Shown here one piece after another: positions 7,496-15,403 of a DNA stretch of 23,563 nt. Position numbers and translations under genes: made by a program. The notes beneath the pieces are model-generated. The model worked only from the letters and a program-made list of their open reading frames with translations. It searched no databases and had not been told where the DNA came from. Numbering within the stretch: the first letter of the stretch is position 1; the number at the start of each line of letters is the position of its first letter. The stretch is from contig JBDRLO010000020.1 in the NCBI GenBank assembly GCA_043812935.1, positions 1-23,563 of the forward strand, in the 5' to 3' direction. This DNA comes from JBDRNE01 sp043812935 (GTDB taxonomy: Bacteria; Omnitrophota; Gorgyraeia; Tantalellales; Tantalellaceae).

Positions 7496-8293
7496 ATGAA
7501 AAAAATCGGATTAATTGCAGGCGGCGGGAAGCTTCCTTTAGAATTTGTAAAACAGGCAAAAGCGCGTGGAGTGCAAATAATAGTTTTTGCTCTTCAGGGA
7601 ATGGCGCTTGCCGATATAGAAAAACAAGCGGATAAGGTTTACTGGATTAGAATCGGACAGTACGCCAAATTCGCATTTTTACTTGTTAAAGAACAAATTC
7701 GGCATTTGGCGATGTTAGGGAAGGTAAATAAAAATGTTTTATTTAAAGAAGAATATGAACCAAAAGCAAAAAGTTCTTTAGATAAACTGAAAACAAAGAA
7801 AGATTACTCGATTTTGCAGGAAATAACGCGGCATCTCGGTAAAATCGGAGTAGAAGTTATTGATCCAACAGAATATTTAGAACAACTTATTCCCCCAAAA
7901 GGTGTGCTGTCGCGCACTTCTCCTTCTGAACAGATTAAGGACGACACGGCATTGGGATATTCTATTGCTAAACAACTAGCGGATATGGATATTGGGCAAA
8001 CAGTTATTATAAAAGATAAAACAGTTGTAGCCGTAGAAGCCATGGAAGGAACGGATGCTGTTATAGAACGTGCCTATACAATTGCCGGGGAAGGATGTGT
8101 GATGGTAAAAGTTAGCCGTACAAATCAGGATTCGCGTTGGGATGTTCCTACGGTAGGTCCTGATACCATGTTGAAGCTGGCAGAAAATAAATTTAGCGCT
8201 TTAATGCTTGAACATACAAAAATGTTTCTGATTGATAAAACTGAAATGGTGGATATTGCTGATAGTAAAAATATTGTTTTGCAGGTAATATGA
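7496..8293 (+). CDS. lpxI: UDP-2,3-diacylglucosamine pyrophosphatase LpxI
   Basis: LpxI hydrolyses UDP-2,3-diacylglucosamine to lipid X and UMP, the step done by LpxH in enteric bacteria. The family is recognisable from the N-terminus MKKIGLIAGGGKLPLEF, from DKTVVAVEAMEGTDAVI, and from SRTNQDSRWDVPTVGPDTM near the C-terminus. The start at 7496 is chosen to match this N-terminus. An in-frame ATG at 7481 would add five residues lying inside the repeat. The protein has 265 residues and is complete. Its last 50 bases lie inside the target duplication of the downstream insertion sequence, yet the reading frame and stop are untouched. It converges on lpxB, which uses its product. Confidence 0.93.
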   Translation: MKKIGLIAGGGKLPLEFVKQAKARGVQIIVFALQGMALADIEKQADKVYWIRIGQYAKFAFLLVKEQIRHLAMLGKVNKNVLFKEEYEPKAKSSLDKLKTKKDYSILQEITRHLGKIGVEVIDPTEYLEQLIPPKGVLSRTSPSEQIKDDTALGYSIAKQLADMDIGQTVIIKDKTVVAVEAMEGTDAVIERAYTIAGEGCVMVKVSRTNQDSRWDVPTVGPDTMLKLAENKFSALMLEHTKMFLIDKTEMVDIADSKNIVLQVI

Positions 8294-8330
8294 TACACGC
8301 TATGGTTCTTTTGGAAAGATATTATTTTCT
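8244..8330. repeat. Left copy of 87-bp target-site duplication
   Basis: These 87 bases are identical to 9997-10083 and lie directly outside the insertion sequence. The copy contains the real 3' end of lpxI and an orphan copy of the lpxB 3' end (about 8300-8330). Confidence 0.9.
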
Positions 8331-9996
8331 CCTGACTTCCGCACTTTTTAAAAGTTCTTTCTAAAACTACAAAAATAAGCACGAAAAAATGGAAATATCT
8401 TTCAATTTGGGTGTCCCGCATTTACAATATAGGAATGTTTGTACGAAAGAAGCGAAACAAAAGCGGATCTGTCAGTGTACAGATAATAAACAAATCAGAT
8501 GGCTATAAAGTTGTCAAAACTATCGGGTGCGCGAAGACGCCGAAGAAGATTCAACAGTTAGTCAATAAAGCAAGACATATAATCCGTACATGTGACGGGA
8601 CACAAGGAGAACTTTTCTTATTTGAAAGCAAAGAAAAATCAATCATCGAAAATTTTCTGAAAGATCTTTCCAATGCGCAAATACATACTATCGGACCCGA
8701 AATAATTTTTGGGACTTTATTTGACCGAATTGGCTTTAACATTGTAAAAGAAGATCTGTTTCGAGACATTGTCATTACGCGATTAGTGTATCCTACCAGT
8801 AAACTTAAAACCGTAGATTATTTGTACAGGCACAGAGGGCTACAGATTAAGCCGGATACTGTATATCGTTTTTTAGATAAGCTGTGCGACGAATACAAGG
8901 AAACCGTTGAACAATGTGCATTTGAGTATACCAAACGTACATTAAAAAATATTGCAGTTGTATTTTACGACATGACAACTCTGTATTTTGAGGTGGAAGA
9001 CGAAGATGATCTAAGAAAAATAGGGTTTTCAAAAGATGGGAAATTCCAAAAGCCCCAAATAATGCTGGGCTTGTTAGTTGGAGAACATGGTTATCCGATA
9101 GGGTATGATATTTTTGAAGGGAACGTTTTTGAGGGACACACACTGTTGCCTGTTTTAGAGAAATTTCGTAGCAAGTACGATTTTGATAACCCTATAGTAG
9201 TTGCCGACGCGGCTTTGCTATCCAAGAAAAACATGGAACATCTTGCCGAGGAGAAATATTCATTTATCATTGGTGCTCGAATTAAGAATGAGAATGGGCA
9301 AATTAAAGAGAAGATATTACAACAAGCGCACGGGATAAAAGAGCATCAGAGTTTTGTAATAAAAAAATCGGACGGCACACGACTGATTATCACTTATTCA
9401 AGTAAAAGACAAAGGAAAGATTTTCATAACAGAAAACGTGGTTTAGCAAAATTAGGCCAAAGAATAAAGTCCGGTAAATTAACCAAAGAAAGTATCAATA
9501 ATCGCGGATATAATAAATTCCTTAAACTCAAGGGCAAAATTGAAGTAGAAATAGATGAAGGAAAGATTAAAGAAGACTCTCTTTGGGATGGATTGAAGGG
9601 TTACATTACTAATACCAAATTATCAGCAAAAAATATAGTTGAGAATTATCATCATCTGTGGCAGATAGAAAAAGCTTTTCGTATCTCCAAAACTGATCTC
9701 AGGATTCGTCCCATCCACCATTATCGAAAAAAACGAATCAAGGCACATATTTGTGTAGCATTTGTAGCCTACACAATCTACAAAGAACTGGAAAGGCTCC
9801 TTCATAAGAACAGAGCTGGTTTTAGCCCCAAAAGAGCAACGGAATTGACTCAGAACATGTATGAAGTAGAATGTCAAACATCAGATTCTATGGAACCCAA
9901 GAAGTTTATTTTAAAAATGGATAAGGAACAGCAACTTCTTTACAATATCGTCCATAAGTAGTTATTAATTTTGGGTGTCCCATTGCGGAAGTCAGG
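8331..9996 (+). mobile_element. IS1634-family insertion sequence
   Basis: The element is 1666 bp, bounded by 13-bp terminal inverted repeats: CCTGACTTCCGCA at 8331-8343 and its complement ending at 9996. It holds one transposase gene reading rightward. TTTGGGTGTCCC occurs in the same orientation near both ends (8406-8417 and 9970-9981). Identical 87-bp direct repeats flank it. Unusually long, variable target duplications are a known trait of IS1634 relatives, which agrees with the transposase type. Identical flanks and intact ends suggest a fairly recent insertion. Confidence 0.93.
8435..9961 (+). CDS. IS1634-family DDE transposase
   Basis: This transposase would catalyse movement of the element that carries it. 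The start at 8435 gives MFVRKKRNKSGSVSVQII, the expected family N-terminus; an in-frame GTG at 8411 would add eight residues. The protein has 508 residues, full length for the group. The DDE triad is visible: Asp179 in VVFYDMTTLYF, Asp258 in IVVADAALLS, and Glu412 in the C-terminal YHHLWQIEKAFRISK signature of IS4-superfamily enzymes. No stop or frameshift interrupts it, so it may be active. It lies between the convergent lpxI and lpxB genes without damaging either. Confidence 0.93.
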   Translation: MFVRKKRNKSGSVSVQIINKSDGYKVVKTIGCAKTPKKIQQLVNKARHIIRTCDGTQGELFLFESKEKSIIENFLKDLSNAQIHTIGPEIIFGTLFDRIGFNIVKEDLFRDIVITRLVYPTSKLKTVDYLYRHRGLQIKPDTVYRFLDKLCDEYKETVEQCAFEYTKRTLKNIAVVFYDMTTLYFEVEDEDDLRKIGFSKDGKFQKPQIMLGLLVGEHGYPIGYDIFEGNVFEGHTLLPVLEKFRSKYDFDNPIVVADAALLSKKNMEHLAEEKYSFIIGARIKNENGQIKEKILQQAHGIKEHQSFVIKKSDGTRLIITYSSKRQRKDFHNRKRGLAKLGQRIKSGKLTKESINNRGYNKFLKLKGKIEVEIDEGKIKEDSLWDGLKGYITNTKLSAKNIVENYHHLWQIEKAFRISKTDLRIRPIHHYRKKRIKAHICVAFVAYTIYKELERLLHKNRAGFSPKRATELTQNMYEVECQTSDSMEPKKFILKMDKEQQLLYNIVHK

Positions 9997-10083
9997 AAAT
10001 GGTGGATATTGCTGATAGTAAAAATATTGTTTTGCAGGTAATATGATACACGCTATGGTTCTTTTGGAAAGATATTATTTTCT
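9997..10083. repeat. Right copy of 87-bp target-site duplication
   Basis: This stretch is identical to 8244-8330. It contains the real 3' end of lpxB (stop at 10053-10055, minus strand) and an orphan copy of the lpxI 3' end up to about 10046. Before insertion the two convergent genes must have been only six bases apart. Confidence 0.9.
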
Positions 10084-11201
10084 TCAATAAAACGGGTTAT
10101 TGTTTCTGCGGCTCTATGACTGGAGCCTTTCTTGCCTAAAGCAGATTTCACTTTTTGTAAATCATTCTTAATGGAAAGCATATAAGCCGGGTTGGATAAA
10201 ATTTCTAAAGTTTTTGCTGATATGTTTTCTGCGTTTGCTTTTTCCTGAAGCATTTCAGGAACAATTTCTTTTTTCGCAATAATGTTTACAAGCCCTACAA
10301 AAGGTATTTTTCTGACGATATGGTAGAGCAGGCACGTTATAAAAGCGGCCTTATATATTACAATCATTGGTTTTTCCATTAACGCTGTTTCAAGTGTTGC
10401 CGTTCCGGAAGTTACAATAGCAAAATCAGATTGTGCAAGCGCGGCAAAGGTATTATCAAGTACACGTGAAATATTAAGGGATGGATGTTCTGAAAGAAAA
10501 GAGTTGTATACAGAAGCGTCTATATTAGAATTTTCTGCTACAACAAATTTGATATTTTTCATTTTAACTTTAATTTTTTCCGCAGCATCCAGTATTACCG
10601 GAAACAAATTAAAGATTTCATGTTTTCGTGATCCCGGCAGAAGAGCAATTGTGTTTTTTAAAGAACTGTTTTCAGGGAACCGGCAGAGGGCATTTTCCGC
10701 GGCATCTACTAAGGGATGCCCTACAAATTCACAATTCACGTTATATTTAGATAAAAAACTTTTTTCAAAATCAAACAAGACAAGAGATGTATCAACATGT
10801 TTTCTTAGTTGTTTTACTCTTCCTGTACCCCATGCCCATACTTGGGGGATAATGTAATATATAACAGGTATTTTTTGTTCTTTCAAAAACTTTGCTATGC
10901 GCAAATTAAATCCGGGATAATCGATCAGTATTGCTAAAGAAGGTTTCCTTTTTTTTATTACGGCAGTTAAGCTGTTGTAATGATGGTGGATTTTTGAAAG
11001 GTTTTTTATAACTTCCCAAACTCCTATCATGGAAAGATTTTTTATATGTTCGATAAGCTCAACGCCTTGTTTTTGCATAGAATCGCCGCCAATGCCCCAA
11101 AGCAGCGTATCGGGAATTAGTTTTTTCAATTCTTTTAATAATTCGCCGGCTCGGATGTCACCGGAAGGTTCACCGGCAATGATAAGAATATTATGTTTCA
11201 T
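10053..11201 (-). CDS. lpxB: Lipid-A-disaccharide synthase LpxB
   Basis: LpxB joins lipid X and UDP-2,3-diacylglucosamine into the lipid A disaccharide at the inner face of the cytoplasmic membrane. The 382 residues begin MKHNILIIAGEPSGD, the family signature. They continue with GIGGDSMQKQG, the membrane-associated patch around YYIIPQVWAWG, LLPGSRKHEI, and the nucleotide-binding region SDFAIVTSGTATLE. The length is typical. It follows the oxidoreductase gene on the minus strand after 39 bases, probably as one transcript. Its last codons lie in the right-hand target duplication of the insertion sequence but are intact. The ribosome-binding site is weak. Confidence 0.95.
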   Translation of the reverse strand: MKHNILIIAGEPSGDIRAGELLKELKKLIPDTLLWGIGGDSMQKQGVELIEHIKNLSMIGVWEVIKNLSKIHHHYNSLTAVIKKRKPSLAILIDYPGFNLRIAKFLKEQKIPVIYYIIPQVWAWGTGRVKQLRKHVDTSLVLFDFEKSFLSKYNVNCEFVGHPLVDAAENALCRFPENSSLKNTIALLPGSRKHEIFNLFPVILDAAEKIKVKMKNIKFVVAENSNIDASVYNSFLSEHPSLNISRVLDNTFAALAQSDFAIVTSGTATLETALMEKPMIVIYKAAFITCLLYHIVRKIPFVGLVNIIAKKEIVPEMLQEKANAENISAKTLEILSNPAYMLSIKNDLQKVKSALGKKGSSHRAAETITRFIEENNIFPKEP

Positions 11202-11240
11202 ATGAAACTATTGCGTTTGGGTTAATTTATTAAATTGTAA

Positions 11241-12065
11241 TTAGTTGCTGTTGATTTTTTCCAATATTGCAAGCGCGACTTCAAGCGCTTGTTTTCCTTC
11301 AACGCCGGAAACAATGGGTTTTTTTCGTGTGCGTACAGAATTAATGAACGCTTTAAGTTCAACTTTTAAAGGTTCTTTCTTTTTGATTCGAATTTTTTCT
11401 TTATAAACTTTTTCTCCGCTGCGGTTAAACCGGAATGCTTCCTGATGCATGAAATCTAACAATATGTAAGATTCTTCCTGAAAAATTCTTATTTTACGCG
11501 TTTCTTCTTGTGTTATTCGGCTCGCCGTTATGTCAGCTATTATGTTGTTTTGAAACGTGAGCCGAACATTTGCCAGATCTTCATGGTCAGAAACAGTGCT
11601 GATTCCGACAGCTTCTATTTTTTTCACTTTAGAATTTACCAGGCCAAGAATTATATCAATGTCGTGGATCATAAGATCCAGGACCACGCCGACATCTTTA
11701 ATTCGTTTTTTTCGTTTAATTGAACCAAGCCGTTGACATTCAATAAATTTGGGTTTAACAAGTAATGGTTCTACGGCTCTTATCGCTGAATTAAACCGTT
11801 CAATATGACCGACCTGCATTATAAGCTTTTTTCTTTTAGCAAGCGCGACTAATTCTTCGGCTTCTTCCAGTGTTTTAGTTAAAGGTTTTTCAATTAAAAC
11901 GTCAACACCGGCGGCCAGGAAATCTTTTGCCACAGTATAATGCGCACTGGTCGGGACTACAATGCTGACAGCATCAACTTTATCAAGAAGCTCGTGATAG
12001 TCGGTAAAGTAATCGGTGCTATATTTGCGCGCAACTTCTTTTGCGACGTTTTTCGGACATCGCAA
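11241..12065 (-). CDS. Gfo/Idh/MocA-family oxidoreductase, main C-terminal part (frameshifted)
   Basis: This is an NAD(P)-dependent sugar oxidoreductase of the Gfo/Idh/MocA family. This frame carries the rest of the Rossmann fold (AVSIVVPTSAHYTVAKDFL), the family EKP motif in VLIEKPLTKTLEEAE, GHIERFNSAI, and the C-terminal substrate domain with DLMIHDIDIILGL. The first ~40 residues are in another frame. Restoring one A to the run near 12054 gives a continuous protein of about 310 residues. The TTG at 12065 is only the first possible start in this frame, not a likely real one. A place beside lpxB recalls GnnA, which oxidises UDP-GlcNAc for 3-amino lipid A, but no gnnB aminotransferase is present, so the substrate is unknown. 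Confidence 0.8.
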   Translation of the reverse strand: MRCPKNVAKEVARKYSTDYFTDYHELLDKVDAVSIVVPTSAHYTVAKDFLAAGVDVLIEKPLTKTLEEAEELVALAKRKKLIMQVGHIERFNSAIRAVEPLLVKPKFIECQRLGSIKRKKRIKDVGVVLDLMIHDIDIILGLVNSKVKKIEAVGISTVSDHEDLANVRLTFQNNIIADITASRITQEETRKIRIFQEESYILLDFMHQEAFRFNRSGEKVYKEKIRIKKKEPLKVELKAFINSVRTRKKPIVSGVEGKQALEVALAILEKINSN

Positions 12066-12172
12066 ACGCCAACCAAAAAGATATTTGATTTATGAGCTAA
12101 TGAAGCATAAACTTTGGTGTGAAAAGTTCCAAGATGCCCCGCGCCTATTACAGCTACACGCAGTTTGTCCAT
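11957..12172 (-). CDS. Gfo/Idh/MocA-family oxidoreductase, N-terminal part
   Basis: The first ~40 codons encode the nucleotide-binding start of the oxidoreductase: MDKLRVAVIGAGHLGTFHTK, with GxGxxG as GAGHLG, then IFLVGVCDV. After VCDVRK the frame runs into unrelated residues and stops at 11957, while the family sequence continues in the other frame. A GGAG site lies about 8 bases before the ATG, and a strong minus-strand promoter lies upstream. The real gene therefore spans 12172 to 11241. Confidence 0.75.
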   Translation of the reverse strand: MDKLRVAVIGAGHLGTFHTKVYASLAHKSNIFLVGVCDVRKTSQKKLRANIAPITLPTITSFLIKLMLSAL

Positions 12173-12230
12173 AAATAATTCTCCAGTCTGAAAGCTGTTA
12201 AAGATATATAACTCGCCAACCTTTCGAGAG

Positions 12231-12259
12231 ATTATATCACTATTGTATTACGAGGGCAA
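12231..12259 (-). promoter_or_regulatory. Sigma-70-type promoter for oxidoreductase-lpxB
   Basis: Read on the minus strand, TTGCCC (12259-12254) and TATAAT (12236-12231) are separated by exactly 17 bases. Transcription would start near 12224, giving a leader of about 50 bases. The promoter is divergent from that of msbA. Confidence 0.65.
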
Positions 12260-12319
12260 GTTTTATGGTTGATCAGTGGGGCAGTTAATCGGGTAATGTG
12301 AAGCATATATCTAAATCGC

Positions 12320-12348
12320 TCGACAACCCTACTTATCTATGCTAGAAT
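12320..12348 (+). promoter_or_regulatory. Sigma-70-type promoter for msbA
   Basis: TCGACA (12320-12325) and TAGAAT (12343-12348) are 17 bases apart, with a start site expected near 12355. Because this overlaps the ATG at 12339, that upstream in-frame start is unlikely and msbA should begin at 12393. Confidence 0.6.
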
Positions 12349-12392
12349 TGACCAATATTTTAAACATAAAATATTGCAATTATAGGATAAAT

Positions 12393-14216
12393 ATGAAAAG
12401 ATATATCAGATTTATTAAGCTTATACTGCCGCACAGCCGTGTTTTTATAATGGCGGTTATCTGTATGGTATTATCCACACTTTTTAGCGCTTCGCCGCTG
12501 GGGCTTATTATACCGCTAGTTGATAAAGTTATAACCGGTAAACAAATTGTAATCCCGTCAAGTGTTCATGCCCCGCAAATGCTTACCAATATTGTAGTTG
12601 CGATAAATGAAATGCCTCCGTTAAAACTCCTGAATATGTTAACCATTTTAGTTGTTATAATGTTCGCGCTAAAAGGTATTTTTGAATTTTTTCAGAACTA
12701 TTTAATGACAGATGTAAGCCAACGGGTTATACGTGACGTAAAAAACTCAACTTACAAGAAATTGCAGGACCTTTCAATGGATTTTTACAGCCGGAATCCT
12801 ACCGGACAGTTAATGTCACGGATTACTTATGACGCGGATGTTATCCGGGATGCCATAAGCAGCGGGTTGGCCGATACCTTTTACCAGCCTATACAGATTA
12901 TTTGCTATACGGCGGTGTTGGCAGGGGCTATATATTTAGGAGTTTCCTGGAAGCTTATTTTTATAAGTTTAATACTGTTTCCAATGATATTGTATCCGGT
13001 GGTTAAAATCGGTAAAAAGCTGCGGAAAATTAGTAAAACTTCACAGGAAAAAGTAGGCGATATTAATAATATGCTTCTTGAAACCATAGCCGGAATTAAG
13101 CTGGTAAAATCATTTTGTATGCAGGATTATGAATGGAAACGGTTTAAAGCGCATAATTATAGTTTTTACCGATTAAATATGAAGTCTGTTAAGAGAATAA
13201 AAATAGTAAGCCCTATGACTGAATGTATGGGAATAGCATGTGTTGCTGTAATACTTTGGATGGCAGGTAAAGACATTGTTAGCGGAACATTGTCAGTAGG
13301 TGTTTTTTCGACTTTTATAGCAGCCATTTTTTCTATGATGAAACCTGTGAAAAAATTAAGTAATGTATACGGTATTAATCAGCAGGCGCTTGCAGCAGCA
13401 GAACGTATATTTAATCTTTGGGATGAACCCGTTACAATACAGGAGAAAGAAAATCCGGTTTTATTTGAATCTTTTAGGGATAATATTGTGTTTAAAAATG
13501 TGTCTTTTACCTATGATAAAGAAAAAGAAACAGTGTTGAAGGGGATTGATCTGACAATAGACAAAGGCAGGATTATTGCTTTAGTAGGGCCTTCAGGCGG
13601 AGGCAAAAGTACCTTAGTGAACCTTATCCCAAGGTTTTATGACCCGGATTCAGGAGAGATTTATATTGACGGAATAAAGCTAAAAGATATTAGCATAAAA
13701 TCGTTACGTGAAAAAATAGGTTTTGTTACTCAGGAAACGCTTCTTTTTAATGATACAGTACGCGCAAATATAAGTTACGGTCATGAAGAAATAGACGAAG
13801 AGCAGCTTATTCGCGTGGCAAAAGCTGCGAACGCGCATATGTTTATTAAAGATTTTCCTGAAGGATATAACACAGTTATTGGAGAAAGGGGCCTCAAAAT
13901 ATCAGGCGGGCAGCGCCAAAGAATAGCCATAGCAAGAGCTGTTTATAAAAATCCGCCTATTTTGATATTTGACGAAGCAACTTCCCAGTTGGACACAGAA
14001 AGTGAAAAACTTGTTCAGGACGCAATTAACAATTTGATGCAGGGGCGTACGGTTATTGTAATAGCACACAGATTAAGTACAATAAAACATGCTGATAAAA
14101 TAGTTGTTATTGATAAAGGGCAAATAGCCGCAATAGGGACGCACGACGAGCTTTTACTTAAAAACCCTTTATATAAAAGACTTTACGAGATGCAGTTTGC
14201 GGAACAGGAAAAATAA
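12393..14216 (+). CDS. msbA: Lipid A flippase MsbA-type ABC transporter
   Basis: This is a half-transporter with fused membrane and ATPase domains that homodimerises. In this lipid A context it most likely flips core-lipid A across the inner membrane. The start at 12393 follows AGGATAA and lies downstream of the promoter. Of 607 residues, about 15-320 form the six-helix exporter domain. The ATPase has Walker A GPSGGGKS (399-406), Q-loop Gln447, signature SGGQRQR (504-510), Walker B ILIFDE ending at Glu528, and H-loop His559. Sequence alone cannot exclude export of another lipid or peptide, but the neighbours favour MsbA. Confidence 0.88.
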   Translation: MKRYIRFIKLILPHSRVFIMAVICMVLSTLFSASPLGLIIPLVDKVITGKQIVIPSSVHAPQMLTNIVVAINEMPPLKLLNMLTILVVIMFALKGIFEFFQNYLMTDVSQRVIRDVKNSTYKKLQDLSMDFYSRNPTGQLMSRITYDADVIRDAISSGLADTFYQPIQIICYTAVLAGAIYLGVSWKLIFISLILFPMILYPVVKIGKKLRKISKTSQEKVGDINNMLLETIAGIKLVKSFCMQDYEWKRFKAHNYSFYRLNMKSVKRIKIVSPMTECMGIACVAVILWMAGKDIVSGTLSVGVFSTFIAAIFSMMKPVKKLSNVYGINQQALAAAERIFNLWDEPVTIQEKENPVLFESFRDNIVFKNVSFTYDKEKETVLKGIDLTIDKGRIIALVGPSGGGKSTLVNLIPRFYDPDSGEIYIDGIKLKDISIKSLREKIGFVTQETLLFNDTVRANISYGHEEIDEEQLIRVAKAANAHMFIKDFPEGYNTVIGERGLKISGGQRQRIAIARAVYKNPPILIFDEATSQLDTESEKLVQDAINNLMQGRTVIVIAHRLSTIKHADKIVVIDKGQIAAIGTHDELLLKNPLYKRLYEMQFAEQEK

Positions 14217-14315
14217 TAAGGAATAAGGGTTCACAATAGAAAGACTGTTTAATCAAAAAAGCGGCTTTTAAAAAGCTTGTCAAATAAAAGATTTAGCGGT
14301 TTTTATATATTTTGC

Positions 14316-14343
14316 TTGCATTTATTGTTATTTTTTATATAAT
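14316..14343 (+). promoter_or_regulatory. Sigma-70-type promoter for rpsB operon
   Basis: TTGCAT (14316-14321), a 16-base spacer and TATAAT (14338-14343) lie in an AT-rich stretch after msbA. Transcription would begin near 14350, leaving a leader of about 118 bases before rpsB. Confidence 0.6.
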
Positions 14344-14398
14344 AATCGTTCAGTAATTGTATTTAACTTTAAAGACAGCTCTGCTTTCGCGTGTGATG

Positions 14399-14422
14399 AT
14401 TTCTTGTGTCAAGAAATTTTTA
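14399..14422 (+). promoter_or_regulatory. Hairpin in the rpsB leader, possible attenuator
   Basis: ATTTCTTG (14399-14406) pairs with CAAGAAAT (14410-14417) across a three-base loop and is followed by four more Ts. It lies in the leader between the promoter and the rpsB ribosome-binding site. It could attenuate transcription or bind S2, but neither role is shown. Confidence 0.3.
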
Positions 14423-14467
14423 ATCATGCAATATGCGAAAAAAGTGCTGAAGCAGGAGGAAAGAACT

Positions 14468-15361
14468 ATGGCAATGAGATCAAAGGTAATCAAGGAACTT
14501 TTGGAAAATGGTGTGCATTTTGGGCATCAAACCAACAAATGGAACCCGAAAATGGAAAAGTTTATTTTCGGGGAAAAAAGCGGTATATATATAATTGACC
14601 TGAAAAAAACCGAAGAAGCTCTCCAAACAGCTGAGAATTTTTTAACAGAGTTAGTAGCTAACGGCAAAACAGTTCTTTTTGCAGGCACAAAAAAACAGGC
14701 CAAACAAATTATTAAAGATGAGGCATTAAGATGCGGTATGTTTTTTGTTAACGAAAGATGGCTTGGAGGGTGCCTTACGAATTTTACAACTATCCGAAGA
14801 AGCGTTGAAAAACTGAACCAAATTCAGGAAATGAAAGAAAGCGGTATCTACGATTCTTTGTCCAAAAAAGAGAAATCGCAGCGGGATAAAGAAGAAAACA
14901 AATTATTAAAAAATCTTGAGGGCATTCGGAATATGACAGAACTTCCGCATTGCCTTATTGTTATAGACGCTGAAGCCGAAGACATAGCCATTAAAGAGGC
15001 TCGTAAAATTGGTATACCGGTAATAGCTTTGATAGACACTAATTGCAACCCCGACTTAATAGAATTTCCAATACCGGGAAACGATGATGCAATCCGGGCG
15101 ATAAAGTATATAGTGTCAACTTTGGCAAACGCCGTAGAAACAGGCAAAAAGGGTGTAATAAAGAAAACTGAAAAATCCGCTGAAGTGTCTTCTGAGCCTG
15201 CGGAAAAAGAAAAAGAAATAAAAGAAACTCAAGCGATGCCGGAAGAACAATCGCGGACAGCAGAAGCAGCACCGGAAAAAAAAGAAGAAACAGCAGCCGG
15301 GCAGCCGAAAGTAGAAGAAGTTTTAGAAGGCGACATTAAGCTTGACGATAAGGCAGAATAA
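14468..15361 (+). CDS. rpsB: 30S ribosomal protein S2
   Basis: S2 completes the small subunit near the S1 site. AGGAGG at 14454-14459 fixes the start at 14468 (MAMRSKVIKELLENGVHFGH). The open frame extends further upstream, but that part would be leader RNA. Conserved blocks include GVHFGHQTNKWNPKM, GTKKQAKQII, NERWLGGCLTNF and PVIALIDTNCNPD. The protein has 297 residues, longer than the usual ~230-260. The excess is a charged Glu/Lys/Ala-rich tail after about residue 240, probably disordered. It is first in an rpsB-tsf-pyrH-frr cluster, a widely conserved order. Confidence 0.96.
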   Translation: MAMRSKVIKELLENGVHFGHQTNKWNPKMEKFIFGEKSGIYIIDLKKTEEALQTAENFLTELVANGKTVLFAGTKKQAKQIIKDEALRCGMFFVNERWLGGCLTNFTTIRRSVEKLNQIQEMKESGIYDSLSKKEKSQRDKEENKLLKNLEGIRNMTELPHCLIVIDAEAEDIAIKEARKIGIPVIALIDTNCNPDLIEFPIPGNDDAIRAIKYIVSTLANAVETGKKGVIKKTEKSAEVSSEPAEKEKEIKETQAMPEEQSRTAEAAPEKKEETAAGQPKVEEVLEGDIKLDDKAE

Positions 15362-15403
15362 AAAACGAAATAACATATTTTAATAATGGATAGGAGAGAT
15401 GAA

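Noticed and set aside
8406..8417. TTTGGGTGTCCC as a possible inner end of the insertion sequence
   Set aside because: It is a direct repeat, not inverted, with 9970-9981, so it cannot be the terminal repeat. The 13-bp inverted ends next to the 87-bp duplications define the element.
12339..12392. N-terminal extension of msbA
   Set aside because: The upstream ATG overlaps the -10 box of the msbA promoter and has no ribosome-binding site; 12393 has AGGATAA.
14357..14467. N-terminal extension of rpsB
   Set aside because: S2 starts at MAMRSK after a perfect AGGAGG. The upstream residues lie in the leader and have no counterpart in the family.
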